Counted from the stretch's first letter, positions 8,522-17,571 are shown. The stretch is 64,000 nt of DNA from Mariprofundus sp. KV (GCF_013387475.1 NZ_VWNB01000011.1:1-64000), one strand, 5' to 3'. The notes: a model not told the origin generated them from the letters alone. Made by a program: numbers and translations.

Positions 8522-10081
8522 ATGTTAGCCAGATTATGTTGTGCCTCCCTGCGTGGACTTGATGCCGAAGCTGTCGATGTTGAGGTCGATCTCTCGCGTG
8601 GCCTGCCAAGCTGGAGCCTGGTCGGACTTCCTGAAGGTGCCGTACGTGAGGCCCGTGATCGTATTCGCTCGGCAGTCGTCAACTCAGGTTTTGAATTTCC
8701 ACTGCGTCGCATCACAGTGAACCTCTCCCCTGCCGACAGACGTAAAGATGGCTCCCATTTTGATCTCGCCATCGCCATCGCCCTGCTCAAAGCCTCAGGC
8801 CAGCTCTTTGAACAACCACAACTGCCACTACTGGCCGGCAACCGGAGCAAAATTTCAACTCAGGAGAGCCCCTTTCTGATTGGTGAGCTGGCACTTGATG
8901 GCCGTCTGAATCCGGTTAACGGTGTTCTCTCCCTGGCTCTGTTTGCACGCAAGCAGGGTTTCAGCGCGCTAATTCTTCCCAAAGAGAATTGCCGAGAAGC
9001 TGCTGCTGTTGAAGGTTTAACCGTCTACGCAGCCGAACACCTTCTGGCCGTTGTCGAACACATTTCAGGCAAGTTACAGCTGCAACAAACCTCAATTCAA
9101 GCTGAGACAGATGCAACGCAGAGAAAGGATCCGGATATGGCTGATATCCGGGGCCAGCAGCAGGCACGCAGGGCTCTGGAGATTGCCGCAGCCGGAGGTC
9201 ATCACCTGCTGATGAGCGGGCCGCCGGGGGTAGGAAAAAGCATGCTGGCCAAACGACTGCCTGGCATCCTGCCACCGTTGACCATAGAGCAGTCGCTGGA
9301 GGTAACCCGTATCTACAGTGTTTCGGGAGATAACTCGCGATCTCCAATGAGCCTGCGCCCGCCTCTGCGGCAGCCGCACCACTCAGCTTCGGATGTCGCT
9401 ATTATCGGTGGTGGCAGCAACCCCAAACCGGGTGAAATCTCTAAAGCCAATTACGGTATTCTCTTTCTTGATGAGTTGGCAGAGCACAAACGTGTTGTGC
9501 TTGATACGCTGCGGCAGCCGCTGGAAGATGGGTCCGTATCGGTAGCGCGTGCTGCCGACACCATTGAATTTCCCGCACGATTTCAACTGATTGCCGCCAT
9601 GAACCCATGCCCTTGCGGCTACCTTGGTCACCCAGCCAGAGCATGCCGCTGCTCTCCATCCCAGATCAGGCGATACATGGGACGTATCTCAGGCCCTCTT
9701 CTGGATCGCTTTGATCTGCGTATTCATGTGCCACCGGTGGAACACAGGGAGCTCAGTCGCATGCAACCCGGAGAGGATTCAGCCACCGTTGCCGCCCGTG
9801 TTCTACGTGCCCGGGATATCCAATATAGCAGACTAGGCAGTGGTCAGGTCAATGCACGCATGGACGCCAGTGCAATTGAAATGCATGCCAAACCCGACGA
9901 AGATGGAGCCCGACTGATTGACCGGGCCATGAATCACTTTTCACTCTCTGCCCGCAGCTATCACCGCATCCTCAAGGTTGCCCGCACCATTGCCGATCTG
10001 GCAGCTTCGGATGAGGTTAATGCCACCCATGTCGCCGAAGCACTGCAGTACCGTGGCGAGGATCTGCTTAACATGCCGTAA
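8522..10081 (+). CDS. comM: YifB/ComM family Mg-chelatase-like AAA+ ATPase
   Basis: 519 residues from the ATG at 8522. A GTG at 8489 would add eleven residues, but family members begin with the MLARxxxASLxGLDA pattern seen at 8522. Order: N-terminal ChlI/Lon-like domain (VDLSRGLPSWSLVGLPEGAVREA), central Mg-chelatase AAA+ domain with Walker A GPPGVGKS (233-240), Walker B FLDELAE, an Mg-chelatase C-terminal lid, and the NPCPCGYLGH cysteine loop typical of the family. ComM is a branch-migration helicase that helps integrate DNA during natural transformation (shown in Vibrio and Haemophilus). It stands alone here, so competence is not implied by context. Confidence 0.93.
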   Translation: MLARLCCASLRGLDAEAVDVEVDLSRGLPSWSLVGLPEGAVREARDRIRSAVVNSGFEFPLRRITVNLSPADRRKDGSHFDLAIAIALLKASGQLFEQPQLPLLAGNRSKISTQESPFLIGELALDGRLNPVNGVLSLALFARKQGFSALILPKENCREAAAVEGLTVYAAEHLLAVVEHISGKLQLQQTSIQAETDATQRKDPDMADIRGQQQARRALEIAAAGGHHLLMSGPPGVGKSMLAKRLPGILPPLTIEQSLEVTRIYSVSGDNSRSPMSLRPPLRQPHHSASDVAIIGGGSNPKPGEISKANYGILFLDELAEHKRVVLDTLRQPLEDGSVSVARAADTIEFPARFQLIAAMNPCPCGYLGHPARACRCSPSQIRRYMGRISGPLLDRFDLRIHVPPVEHRELSRMQPGEDSATVAARVLRARDIQYSRLGSGQVNARMDASAIEMHAKPDEDGARLIDRAMNHFSLSARSYHRILKVARTIADLAASDEVNATHVAEALQYRGEDLLNMP

Positions 10082-10183
10082 TAACACCCTCTTTCCTCCC
10101 CCATTTGGAGCTCTGCAAATGCAGAAAAACCTGCTAAAGTCGAAGTAAAGAAGCTATATATTGATCCACTATCGGAGATAGAG

Positions 10184-10513
10184 ATGTCACTTGAGCAACG
10201 TCGAGATTCACGCAACCCGGCCCCTGAAGACATGCAGTATGGCAAAGGTTTTCTCTGCAGCAGTTTTGAGTGTTTCGAAATCGAGTTGGTAAAGGATATT
10301 TCAGATCACGGCATCGGCCTGATGGCCGATATCTATCTTGGCAAAGGAACTGCGGTGCAGCTGCAGATTCCGCGCAGTGAACATACGGAGCAGATCTATG
10401 GTCGCGTCGTCTGGGCCTCTCCAGTTGCCGAGATTCTGGCTGATGCTGAGATACCACTCTCCTACTGGATTGGGATAAGCCTGGAGCAGGGCTCTACGCA
10501 CTCTGAATCGTAG
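10184..10513 (+). CDS. PilZ-like domain protein
   Basis: 109 residues, a single small domain. The N-terminal RRDSR resembles the RxxxR arm of PilZ domains, and VKDISDHGIGLMAD resembles the D/NxSxxG strand that completes the cyclic di-GMP site. RVVWASPV further on fits the last strands of the barrel. A ribosome-binding site (GGAGATAG) precedes the ATG. The gene lies alone and converges on the cytochrome peroxidase gene across a terminator hairpin. Other small PilZ proteins act as cyclic di-GMP adaptors for motility or surface functions. The motifs are present but imperfect, so the call is moderate. Confidence 0.65.
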   Translation: MSLEQRRDSRNPAPEDMQYGKGFLCSSFECFEIELVKDISDHGIGLMADIYLGKGTAVQLQIPRSEHTEQIYGRVVWASPVAEILADAEIPLSYWIGISLEQGSTHSES

Positions 10514-10517
10514 GAGA

Positions 10518-10545
10518 TAAAAAAAGGGGCCTCTAAAGAGGCCCC
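10518..10545 (-). terminator. intrinsic terminator of the cytochrome c peroxidase gene
   Basis: GGGGCCTC at 10526-10533 pairs perfectly with GAGGCCCC at 10538-10545 around a TAAA loop. The A-run at 10519-10525 becomes a U-run after the hairpin on the minus strand, 30 bases beyond the peroxidase stop codon. On the plus strand the U-run is missing, though the hairpin may also slow transcription from the PilZ-like gene. Confidence 0.9.
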
Positions 10546-10574
10546 AGGTTCGTTCTGATCAATTTCAACGCTTT

Positions 10575-11642
10575 TTAGTCACTCCAGCTCAGAGCATGAC
10601 CTGCCGGACGTGGCAGAACAGGGAAAGTCACTTCAGGAGCCTTACCTGTCAGCGTTTTCAAAAACTCCACAATATCGGCTGTATCGGCATCAGATAGCTC
10701 GGTATCCAGCTGGGTCCTGGCCATGATACGTACAGCCTCATCCAGAGTTTTAACCGCACCATCATGGAAGTAAGGGGCAGTCAGCGCGACATTGCGCCAT
10801 GACTGAACACGGAAGAGATGATCATCCTCATCCTTACCTGTAACCGACTTCACACCGGCATCGGTTCCGTAAGTAAATTTCTGGAAGCTGTTATTGGTGA
10901 ACAGTGGCCCCGAATGACATGAGGTACAGCCAACTTCAGCAGATTTCTGCATACCACGTTTGGCAGCTTCACTGATATCACCCTTGCCCTGTAGATAGAG
11001 ATCAAACGGTGCATCCGGCGTAATCAGGGTGCGTTCAAAGGCCGCAATCGCCTTAGCCATATTATCATAGTTCAGTGAATCCTTACCAAACACCGAATCA
11101 AACAGCGGTGCGTAACCAGCTTCATTCAGACGCGCAACGACGGTGACTTCACCCATGCTGGCCATCTCTACAGGATTCAATGGTGGGCCTTTAGCCTGAT
11201 CTTCCAGCAGTGGTGCACGGCCATCCCAGAACTGCGCGGACCAGAATGCAGCATTCAAAACGGTTGGTGCATTACGACCGCCACGCTGCCATTTATGACC
11301 GATGGAGAACTGCTGGTTATCTACACCACCGGTACCGAGGTTATGGCAGGAGTTGCATGAAAAGTTACCACTCTTGGAGAGTGCCGGTTCAAAATAGAGT
11401 TTTTTACCCAACTCCACCTTCTCTGCTGTCTGCGGGTTATCAGCCGGTACCGGAACGGAAGTCGGCAGTACTCCCATACCTTCAGGAATATCTGTCGGCA
11501 GAGCTGGTGCTGCTACCGGAGCAGTCGTTGCAGCCACAGGTGTAGCCGCCACAGTTTTCTCCTGGCTTGCATCCGAGCAGGCGACAGCTGCAAAAGAGAC
11601 CATGGCCAGTAGTGCAGTTGTTATCAGTGATGATTGTCTCAC
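10575..11642 (-). CDS. diheme cytochrome c peroxidase lipoprotein (MauG/CcpA family)
   Basis: 355 residues. A signal peptide ends in the lipobox-like AVACS, so the protein is probably an acylated, membrane-tethered periplasmic enzyme. An alanine/proline-rich linker (about residues 24-60) leads into the diheme domain. The two heme-binding motifs are C96-NSCH and C239-TSCH, and the family signature blocks NAPTVLNAAFWSAQFWDGRA and APYFHDGAVKTLDEAV are clear. Such enzymes reduce hydrogen peroxide with electrons from c-type cytochromes. It is divergent from a PerR-like Fur protein, which suggests peroxide control. The lipoprotein anchor and linker differ from soluble CcpA proteins. Confidence 0.93.
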   Translation of the reverse strand: MRQSSLITTALLAMVSFAAVACSDASQEKTVAATPVAATTAPVAAPALPTDIPEGMGVLPTSVPVPADNPQTAEKVELGKKLYFEPALSKSGNFSCNSCHNLGTGGVDNQQFSIGHKWQRGGRNAPTVLNAAFWSAQFWDGRAPLLEDQAKGPPLNPVEMASMGEVTVVARLNEAGYAPLFDSVFGKDSLNYDNMAKAIAAFERTLITPDAPFDLYLQGKGDISEAAKRGMQKSAEVGCTSCHSGPLFTNNSFQKFTYGTDAGVKSVTGKDEDDHLFRVQSWRNVALTAPYFHDGAVKTLDEAVRIMARTQLDTELSDADTADIVEFLKTLTGKAPEVTFPVLPRPAGHALSWSD

Positions 11643-11714
11643 GTTTCAACTCCTTTGAATGTAAATATGATTGATACCTTTAAACCCTACGAACTACTTT
11701 TTTGTTGTCAATTA

Positions 11715-11728
11715 TTACTAGTTAGTAA
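11715..11728. promoter_or_regulatory. dyad operator between the peroxidase and Fur-family genes
   Basis: TTACTA at 11715-11720 and TAGTAA at 11723-11728 are perfect inverted arms around GT. The dyad sits 13 bases before the regulator's ATG and about 72 bases before the peroxidase ATG, in an AT-rich intergenic of 98 bases. Position and AT-rich symmetry fit a PerR-type box that would serve both promoters. This is inference from position and symmetry. Confidence 0.5.
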
Positions 11729-11740
11729 ACAATCCTAACT

Positions 11741-12160
11741 ATGAATGAGACCTCCGCCACATCCGACCAGCAATCACTGCTACGAAAGCATGGCATGAAA
11801 GCTACGCCCCAGCGGCTGGCCATTGCCCGGCTGTTGCTTGCAAAGCCAACGCACACAACCGCTCAACAGCTCTGCGAACAGCTTAAACCTGACTTCCCAT
11901 CCATCTCACAAAACACCGTCTATCTCACACTGGCAAGTTTCGAGGAGTCCGGCCTCTTACGCCGCTTATGTGCTGATGGCAAGACGATTTTCGATAGCAA
12001 TATCACCCCACATCATCATGGTCTGTGCAGAGCCTGTGGTGTCATTGAAGATATTCCTGAAACGAAAAAAACAGTTCGTCCTGAAGTGCTACAGCAGTGG
12101 CATATTGAACATCATACTCTGACCTGGACAGGTCTCTGCCCTGCCTGCTCAATCGCATAG
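11741..12160 (+). CDS. Fur family transcriptional regulator, PerR-like
   Basis: 139 residues. The N-terminal winged helix covers about residues 12-80 (KATPQRLAIARLLLAKPTHTTAQQL, NTVYLTLASFEESGLL). The C-terminal dimer domain keeps the HHH run at 91-93 and two structural-zinc pairs, C96xxC99 and C133xxC136. The text TPHHHGLCRACGVIEDI is closer to PerR than to Fur, which usually has a longer histidine-rich segment. PerR senses peroxide by iron-catalysed histidine oxidation. The divergent cytochrome c peroxidase is the obvious target. No strong Shine-Dalgarno is seen before the ATG, so the message may be leaderless or weakly translated. Confidence 0.87.
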   Translation: MNETSATSDQQSLLRKHGMKATPQRLAIARLLLAKPTHTTAQQLCEQLKPDFPSISQNTVYLTLASFEESGLLRRLCADGKTIFDSNITPHHHGLCRACGVIEDIPETKKTVRPEVLQQWHIEHHTLTWTGLCPACSIA

Positions 12161-12181
12161 CAAGCATCAGGCAGTTAATCT

Positions 12182-12595
12182 ATGATCTCTCCCACCGCTT
12201 TAACCATCGTCGCCTACGCTATCCCAGCATCGCTGATCAGCGGCCTGACAATCATTGTCGGCAGAGAGCGACAAATCAGCTGGCAGCTTTGGGAACCGGT
12301 GGTTGTCACCCTCCCCTTTCTGATGGTACTGGCCTATGTGGTACTCACCTTCGGCAGCATTCACCAGGGCGTTATGGAGATGGAGTTTCATCCCGTTGCC
12401 GTAGCCATGATTGCCGGTATCGGTGGTTTTCTGGCTGGCCTCTCCCTATTGCCAAGGGTTATTTTCAGCAACATCGATGTTCCGGGATTAACACTCTCGT
12501 CAGCCTCAGCCTTTCTGATCGGTCTTCTCTGCCTGAAAATGTTCTTCCTGATGGCTGCCTTTGCCAACCCTATGGCGCTACTCTCTCCTGACTGA
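12182..12595 (+). CDS. four-helix membrane protein of unknown function (copy A)
   Basis: 137 residues with four predicted membrane helices and almost no soluble part. It begins 21 bases after the regulator gene and ends about 80 bases before the six-PAS kinase. The middle of the protein (AYVVLTFGSI, then AGLSLLPRVIF) matches the pattern of another membrane protein at 16086-16502 (AYIFFGSI, then GSFVLMPRYLV) at equal spacing, so the two are probably paralogues placed on either side of the kinase. No known family recognised. Confidence 0.7.
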   Translation: MISPTALTIVAYAIPASLISGLTIIVGRERQISWQLWEPVVVTLPFLMVLAYVVLTFGSIHQGVMEMEFHPVAVAMIAGIGGFLAGLSLLPRVIFSNIDVPGLTLSSASAFLIGLLCLKMFFLMAAFANPMALLSPD

Positions 12596-12637
12596 TTTCA
12601 ACAGTGGCACAGATCCTGCTGCACTCGCAGCATTGTG

Positions 12638-12658
12638 CAGTAGATGCTCAATCTACTG
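12638..12658. promoter_or_regulatory. inverted repeat in front of the six-PAS kinase
   Basis: CAGTAGAT (12638-12645) and ATCTACTG (12651-12658) are perfect inverted arms with a five-base spacer. The repeat ends just before the purine-rich ribosome-binding site (GAAGGGGG) of the kinase gene. It could be an operator or an RNA hairpin affecting translation. No T-run follows, so it is not a simple terminator. Confidence 0.45.
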
Positions 12659-12674
12659 ATACTGAAGGGGGACC

Positions 12675-15600
12675 ATGAAAGAGATCATCAATCAGCTCGC
12701 CTCACATGATCTTCTGCAGGATATTGTTGAAGGGGTTCCGATCCGTATTTTCTGGAAGGATCGTGATGGAGTATTCTTGGGATGCAATACGCTTGTGGCC
12801 AAAGATGCAGGATTGGACTCCCCGGATGAGCTGATCGGCAAAACCGATTTTGACTTTAACTGGTCTGATCAGGCTGAGGCCTACCGCGCTGATGATTTCA
12901 AAGTCATGGAGTCCGGGATATCCAGGCTTGCTTATGAGGAGCCACAAACCACCCCCAATGGCGCCACTATCTGGCTGCGCACCTCTAAAGTCCCTCTACG
13001 CGATGATCAACAGAACGTTATCGGTATTCTGGGGGTTTACGAAGATATCACCGCCGAAAAGCTTAAACAGTCAAAACTCATCGCTTCAGAAACAACCCTG
13101 AGGAACATCTTCAACAGTCTGCAGGATGCCTATTACCGTACCGACATTGAAGGTCATATCGTCATGGTCTCCCCTTCCGCAGAGACCATGATGGCATGTG
13201 CAACTGGTGAACTGCAGGGCAAAAGCATTGCCAACTTCTACGTGAATCCGGATGAACGGCAACTGTTTCTGGATGTGCTTCGCGAGGGTGGAGGCATTGT
13301 AAATAACTTCGAGGCCCAGATCAGAAGAGTGGATGGTGAAGTCATATGGGTCTCAACCAATGCTCACTATTTTCGTGATGAACATGGCAATGTCACCGGA
13401 GTTGAGGGCACCATCCGGGATGTAACCCGGCTCAAGCAGCAGGAAGAGGAGCTGCAGCTGGCCAAGTTCGTTCTCGACCATGCACCGCTGAATATCACTT
13501 ATCTGGATTCGGATGCCCGTATCCGCTACATCAACAAAACGGGCTGTGAAACACTCGGTTATACGCAGGAAGAGCTTCTGCAGATGAGTATCCCGGATAT
13601 TGATCCCCTCTTCCCTATGCAGGTATGGCATGAGCACTGGAAGGATCTGAAACAGAACATCTCTGTGCCCGTTGAAACAGAACATCAACGTAAAAATGGT
13701 GAGCGCTTCCCTATCGAAGTGATCGCCAACTACATCGAGTTTGGCGACAAGGCTTACAATGTCGCTTTCGACAGGGATATCAGCGAGCGCAAAAAGGCTG
13801 AAACTGTCCTGCAACGGTTCCGCATAGCGATTGATAACAGTGCCGATTCCATCTTTCTTATTGATCGTGACTCGATGAGGTTCATCGATGTAAATGAAGA
13901 AGCCAGCAGGCGAATGGGGTATTCACGGGATGAGTTTCTCGCCATGGGACCGAGTGACATCAAACCTTATGTCACCCGAACAGCGTTGGAAGAGACCTTT
14001 GACCGCCTGATCAATCAGAAAGATGAATCCGGAATTATCGAAACGATCCACGCATGCAAAGACGGCAGTGAGTTTCCGGTCGAAGTTCGACTGAAAACAT
14101 TTAAGGAGGACGACAGACAGATACTGGTTGCCATCGCACGCGACATTAGCGATCAGAAGCTGGCTGAAGATAAACTTGAACAGGAGGCCAGATTCCGCAG
14201 CCAGATTCTGGAGCAGGCCTCTGAAGGTATCGCCCTCTGGCGAGCCAGTAGTGACGAAGGTGAAGCTGAATTCCTCACCTGGAATCGTCGTATGCAGGAG
14301 ATTACAGGCTACTCTCGTGAGGAGATTAACGCTCTGGGCTGGCTGGAGACCATGTATAGTGACATATCGGAGAGAGAGAGGGCCCGCCTGACCATGCAGA
14401 AGGTCCTGCAGGGTGAAATCAATCACAGTACGGATTTCAACATTGTCACCAAAAGTGGTGAGTCCCGTACCATTCACATCTCTTCAACATCCATTCAACG
14501 TGATAATTCAGCGCTCTGTGTGCTGGCAGTAATTCAAGACATCACCGCAAGCAGGCGCCAGCAGGAGCTTCTGGAGGCCAGTCAAAAGCGTTTCAGTATG
14601 CTGTTCGACGCCTCCAGTGACGGCCTGTTCATTATTGATATGCAGGGTAACTTCATTGATATCAACAGAACTGCATATGAGCGGCTGGGTTATAGCAAAG
14701 AAGAGATGATGGCCATGAGGCTTACGGATCTGGATCCACCAGAGTTTGCGGCCAGGGTTCCGCAACGTCTGGCTCAAATAAAAAAACATGGCATGGCAGT
14801 GTTTGAAACAGCCCATTACCGTAATGATGGCTCCATCATGCCTGTGGAGATCAACGCCAGAATTATTGAGCTTGATGGAGAGATGGTATTTTTCAGCGTT
14901 ATTCGTGATATCAGTGAGCGCAAGACGCTTGAAGGACAGCTGCGTCAGGCTCTGAAAATGGAGGCGATCGGTACACTTGTTGGCGGCATTGCTCACGACT
15001 TCAATAACATGCTGGCCGCTATTCAGGGTAACCTCTATCTGGCGACCAAGCAGATGCAGGATCACCCGGTGGCGGCCGACAAACTCTCAAATATCGAAAA
15101 ACTTACCGCTCGCGCTACCGAAATGGTACAGCAGCTGCTCACCTTCGCCCGTGAAGGCAGCGTGGAGATGCGTGTCTTTTCACTCAACAGATTCATGGAT
15201 GACGGATATAAACTGGCCAAAACGCTTATCCCGGAAAACATTGATCATCAGACCAGCACATGCAGTGAACCACTCCACATCAAAGGCGATGCCACTCAAC
15301 TGCAACAGGTGCTGATGAACCTGCTCAACAACGCTGTGGATGCCCTCGCTGATACTGGCGAACCGATGATCCGATGCACTCTGGAGCCGTTTAAAGCAAC
15401 GCGTCTGTTCAGGTTAAGGCACCCTGAATTGAGGGCATCCAATTTTGCCTGTCTGAGTATCAAAGATAATGGCTGCGGCATTCCCGGCGAACTGCTTGAT
15501 AAGGTGTTCGAGCCATTCTTTACCACCAAAGAGGTGGGTAAAGGAACCGGGCTCGGGTTGGCGATGCTCTATGGCGCTGTGCAGACTCATCATGGCGCAG

Positions 15601-16085
15601 TGGAGATCGACAGCAAGGTTGGTAAGGGCACCACATTCCGGATCTACCTCCCTCTGATTAAAGGTGGAATCGAAACAGTGGCAGAAACGTCTGACGTTTT
15701 ATCTGTTATCGAAAAAGGCCGAACTATCCTTCTGGTTGATGATGAAGAGAGCGTCAGAAGCACAACCAGTGAGGTGCTTTCGAGTATGGGCTACCATGTT
15801 ATGGAAGCTGAAAATGGTGAAGTCGCCCTGCAACTTTTCAAGGAGAACCGGGGCAGTATCGATATAATCATCTCTGATGTCATCATGCCCAGAATGGGTG
15901 GGGTTGAGCTCTTCAAGGCAGTGCGCCAGCTCAATGAGAAGATGCCCCTTATTCTGGTCACCGGTTACGACAGAGATCATGTGCTGGATAAAGGCATTCA
16001 GATGCAGAATGCGCTGGTGCTCAATAAACCCTTTGATTTTGATGAACTTTCCCGATCTATACAGGCCAATATCAGAACAGTTTAA
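12675..16085 (+). CDS. hybrid histidine kinase with six PAS domains and a receiver
   Basis: 1136 residues without any membrane helix, so a cytoplasmic sensor. Six tandem PAS or PAS-PAC units run from about residue 12 to 757; their ends are marked by the repeated DITAEK, DVTRLK, DISERK, DISDQK, DITASR and DISERK motifs. A HisKA domain follows with phospho-acceptor H774 in GGIAHDFNN, then an HATPase (DNGCGIP, FEPFFTTKEVGKGTGLGL) and a C-terminal receiver with D1068 in ISDVIMP. The HDFNN kinase class with a fused receiver usually passes phosphate onwards. The number of PAS units suggests several redox or ligand inputs. No partner regulator lies beside it; two similar membrane proteins flank it. 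Convergent with the next gene, with no bases between stops. Confidence 0.93.
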   Translation: MKEIINQLASHDLLQDIVEGVPIRIFWKDRDGVFLGCNTLVAKDAGLDSPDELIGKTDFDFNWSDQAEAYRADDFKVMESGISRLAYEEPQTTPNGATIWLRTSKVPLRDDQQNVIGILGVYEDITAEKLKQSKLIASETTLRNIFNSLQDAYYRTDIEGHIVMVSPSAETMMACATGELQGKSIANFYVNPDERQLFLDVLREGGGIVNNFEAQIRRVDGEVIWVSTNAHYFRDEHGNVTGVEGTIRDVTRLKQQEEELQLAKFVLDHAPLNITYLDSDARIRYINKTGCETLGYTQEELLQMSIPDIDPLFPMQVWHEHWKDLKQNISVPVETEHQRKNGERFPIEVIANYIEFGDKAYNVAFDRDISERKKAETVLQRFRIAIDNSADSIFLIDRDSMRFIDVNEEASRRMGYSRDEFLAMGPSDIKPYVTRTALEETFDRLINQKDESGIIETIHACKDGSEFPVEVRLKTFKEDDRQILVAIARDISDQKLAEDKLEQEARFRSQILEQASEGIALWRASSDEGEAEFLTWNRRMQEITGYSREEINALGWLETMYSDISERERARLTMQKVLQGEINHSTDFNIVTKSGESRTIHISSTSIQRDNSALCVLAVIQDITASRRQQELLEASQKRFSMLFDASSDGLFIIDMQGNFIDINRTAYERLGYSKEEMMAMRLTDLDPPEFAARVPQRLAQIKKHGMAVFETAHYRNDGSIMPVEINARIIELDGEMVFFSVIRDISERKTLEGQLRQALKMEAIGTLVGGIAHDFNNMLAAIQGNLYLATKQMQDHPVAADKLSNIEKLTARATEMVQQLLTFAREGSVEMRVFSLNRFMDDGYKLAKTLIPENIDHQTSTCSEPLHIKGDATQLQQVLMNLLNNAVDALADTGEPMIRCTLEPFKATRLFRLRHPELRASNFACLSIKDNGCGIPGELLDKVFEPFFTTKEVGKGTGLGLAMLYGAVQTHHGAVEIDSKVGKGTTFRIYLPLIKGGIETVAETSDVLSVIEKGRTILLVDDEESVRSTTSEVLSSMGYHVMEAENGEVALQLFKENRGSIDIIISDVIMPRMGGVELFKAVRQLNEKMPLILVTGYDRDHVLDKGIQMQNALVLNKPFDFDELSRSIQANIRTV

Positions 16086-16502
16086 CTACTCTGTCGGCCA
16101 GCCTGCGACATAGGCATCTCCGGAGAGTGCAAAGAGAAAGACCCGGCTCATCGCAAACAGAGCCGATATACTCAGGCTGGCGATCACATTCACCAGTAAT
16201 CGGGCCGCCAGCGTATCAGCTTTGACCAGATAACGCGGCATCAGCACAAAACTGCCCACCAGCCCTGCCCCGATCACCTGCATAATCCAGAAGAATTGCC
16301 ATATGCCTGTGCGCTCATAGAGCGCATCGATAGAACCGAAAAAGATATAGGCCATCGCAACAACGGTAAGCCACGGCACAAACAGAAAGATCAGTTCAAA
16401 AGGGTGGATAGTGTTAAACTCTCGCCCTTTGCTGTGCACCATAGAGGCAAAGATAACCAGCATCGCTGCATAGATCAGCAGTGACTGAAATAACGGACTC
16501 AA
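16086..16502 (-). CDS. four-helix membrane protein of unknown function (copy B)
   Basis: 138 residues with four predicted membrane helices. Its stop codon abuts the stop of the six-PAS kinase, and it lies last in the minus-strand run that begins with the ArsR-type regulator. Shared features with the protein at 12182-12595 are the P-W/F-L start of helix two, AYxxxFGSI, and a glycine-rich third helix ending in L/MPR. The protein starts with a short helix and an unusual charged loop (HSKGREFNTIHPFEL). No family recognised; function unknown. Confidence 0.65.
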   Translation of the reverse strand: MSPLFQSLLIYAAMLVIFASMVHSKGREFNTIHPFELIFLFVPWLTVVAMAYIFFGSIDALYERTGIWQFFWIMQVIGAGLVGSFVLMPRYLVKADTLAARLLVNVIASLSISALFAMSRVFLFALSGDAYVAGWPTE

Positions 16503-16521
16503 CGACTCACAGCTCTCATCA

Positions 16522-17175
16522 TCATAACCAGCCTCTCTGTTGCATGATTAATGCCAGTGATTCAAGCAGCATATTCACATTTTCAGGCAGAATCAAAAAC
16601 AGCATCATGGCAAGCAACATAATCATCACTCCAAGCAGCACAATGCCGCCAAGCATCGCCAGCAACACCTTCCAGCCACCAATCTGGCAGTGAAAGCGCA
16701 GCCCCTTCCAGTTCAGAACAAGATTCCACAGCGCCATTACCGGCCCCAGATAGGGCCCCCATGCAATGACAAAAGGCGGTCCGCTATAGGCGCAGACCTG
16801 AAACACCGCCAACAGAGAGACAGGTTTGCCGGAGAGCCTGCTTAACGACCAGCTCAACCACATACTCCATAGCAGTGAAGAAGAGAGACCGATAGCCAGT
16901 GATACCGGCAGAATGGAGACAAAGATAAGGGCTCCGACGAGCATGTTCGGAGCCAGACTTGATGCGATCGCCCCAAAGGTGGTGGTCATCAGAATAGATG
17001 GGATAGCCAGATACATGGCCAGAAGCGTGGCACTATCTTTAAGATTTTTTGCCTCGGGAAGGCCTGTGAACATCCTTTTCGGAAAGAAGAGCCCGACCAG
17101 AAAGATGGAGAAGAAGACTTCAGCCAGTTTGTCACGGCGATAGTAGGTGAACTGAGGATTGAAACGACTACTCAT
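16522..17175 (-). CDS. multi-pass membrane protein, possibly Yip1 family
   Basis: 217 residues. After a polar N-terminal stretch (about 30 residues with a membrane-proximal FFPKRMFTGLP) there are five or so hydrophobic segments. The layout, a short cytosolic start with a conserved F-x-G-L/M-P element followed by clustered helices, resembles bacterial Yip1-domain proteins (PF04893), whose role is not established. It sits between two other small membrane proteins of the same strand with gaps of 19 and 36 bases. The family assignment is tentative. Confidence 0.55.
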   Translation of the reverse strand: MSSRFNPQFTYYRRDKLAEVFFSIFLVGLFFPKRMFTGLPEAKNLKDSATLLAMYLAIPSILMTTTFGAIASSLAPNMLVGALIFVSILPVSLAIGLSSSLLWSMWLSWSLSRLSGKPVSLLAVFQVCAYSGPPFVIAWGPYLGPVMALWNLVLNWKGLRFHCQIGGWKVLLAMLGGIVLLGVMIMLLAMMLFLILPENVNMLLESLALIMQQRGWL

Positions 17176-17211
17176 GTTAAGTGAGTCTATGCAGCAGCGT
17201 GGTCACACTGC

Positions 17212-17553
17212 TCAGTCAGCATCTGGCTGGCCGCTTACCTTCTCACCCTCTTTGAGCATCGACAGCAGGGATGATGCAGTAGCCAGTGCAAGCCTGAGCT
17301 CAACGGTTCTCGGAGCCACCAGCGCGGTGGCAACCACATTGCCGACACCCATCGCCACCATCAGCCATATAATTACAATCGGTGCGTAACTTGTCTCATA
17401 GGCGCTACCGGAAAAAAGCTGAAAAAACAGCACAATCGGGATAAAGAAGAGAACGATAGTCACAACAGCCCAGGCAATCACTCTTCTGGCGCTACGACCA
17501 TCCAGTTCACGCTGTGTCTCCGCTATCGCCTGCTCAAGTGTCTCTATGCTCAT
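17212..17553 (-). CDS. small two-helix membrane protein of unknown function
   Basis: 113 residues: an N-terminal helix with coiled-coil character (IETLEQAIAETQRELDG), two membrane segments at roughly 26-48 and 57-78, and a polar C-terminal tail. It follows osmC by 18 bases and precedes the Yip1-like gene by 36, so it is probably co-transcribed. No family recognised. Confidence 0.6.
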   Translation of the reverse strand: MSIETLEQAIAETQRELDGRSARRVIAWAVVTIVLFFIPIVLFFQLFSGSAYETSYAPIVIIWLMVAMGVGNVVATALVAPRTVELRLALATASSLLSMLKEGEKVSGQPDAD

Positions 17554-17571
17554 TTGATCAAATACTCCTGT

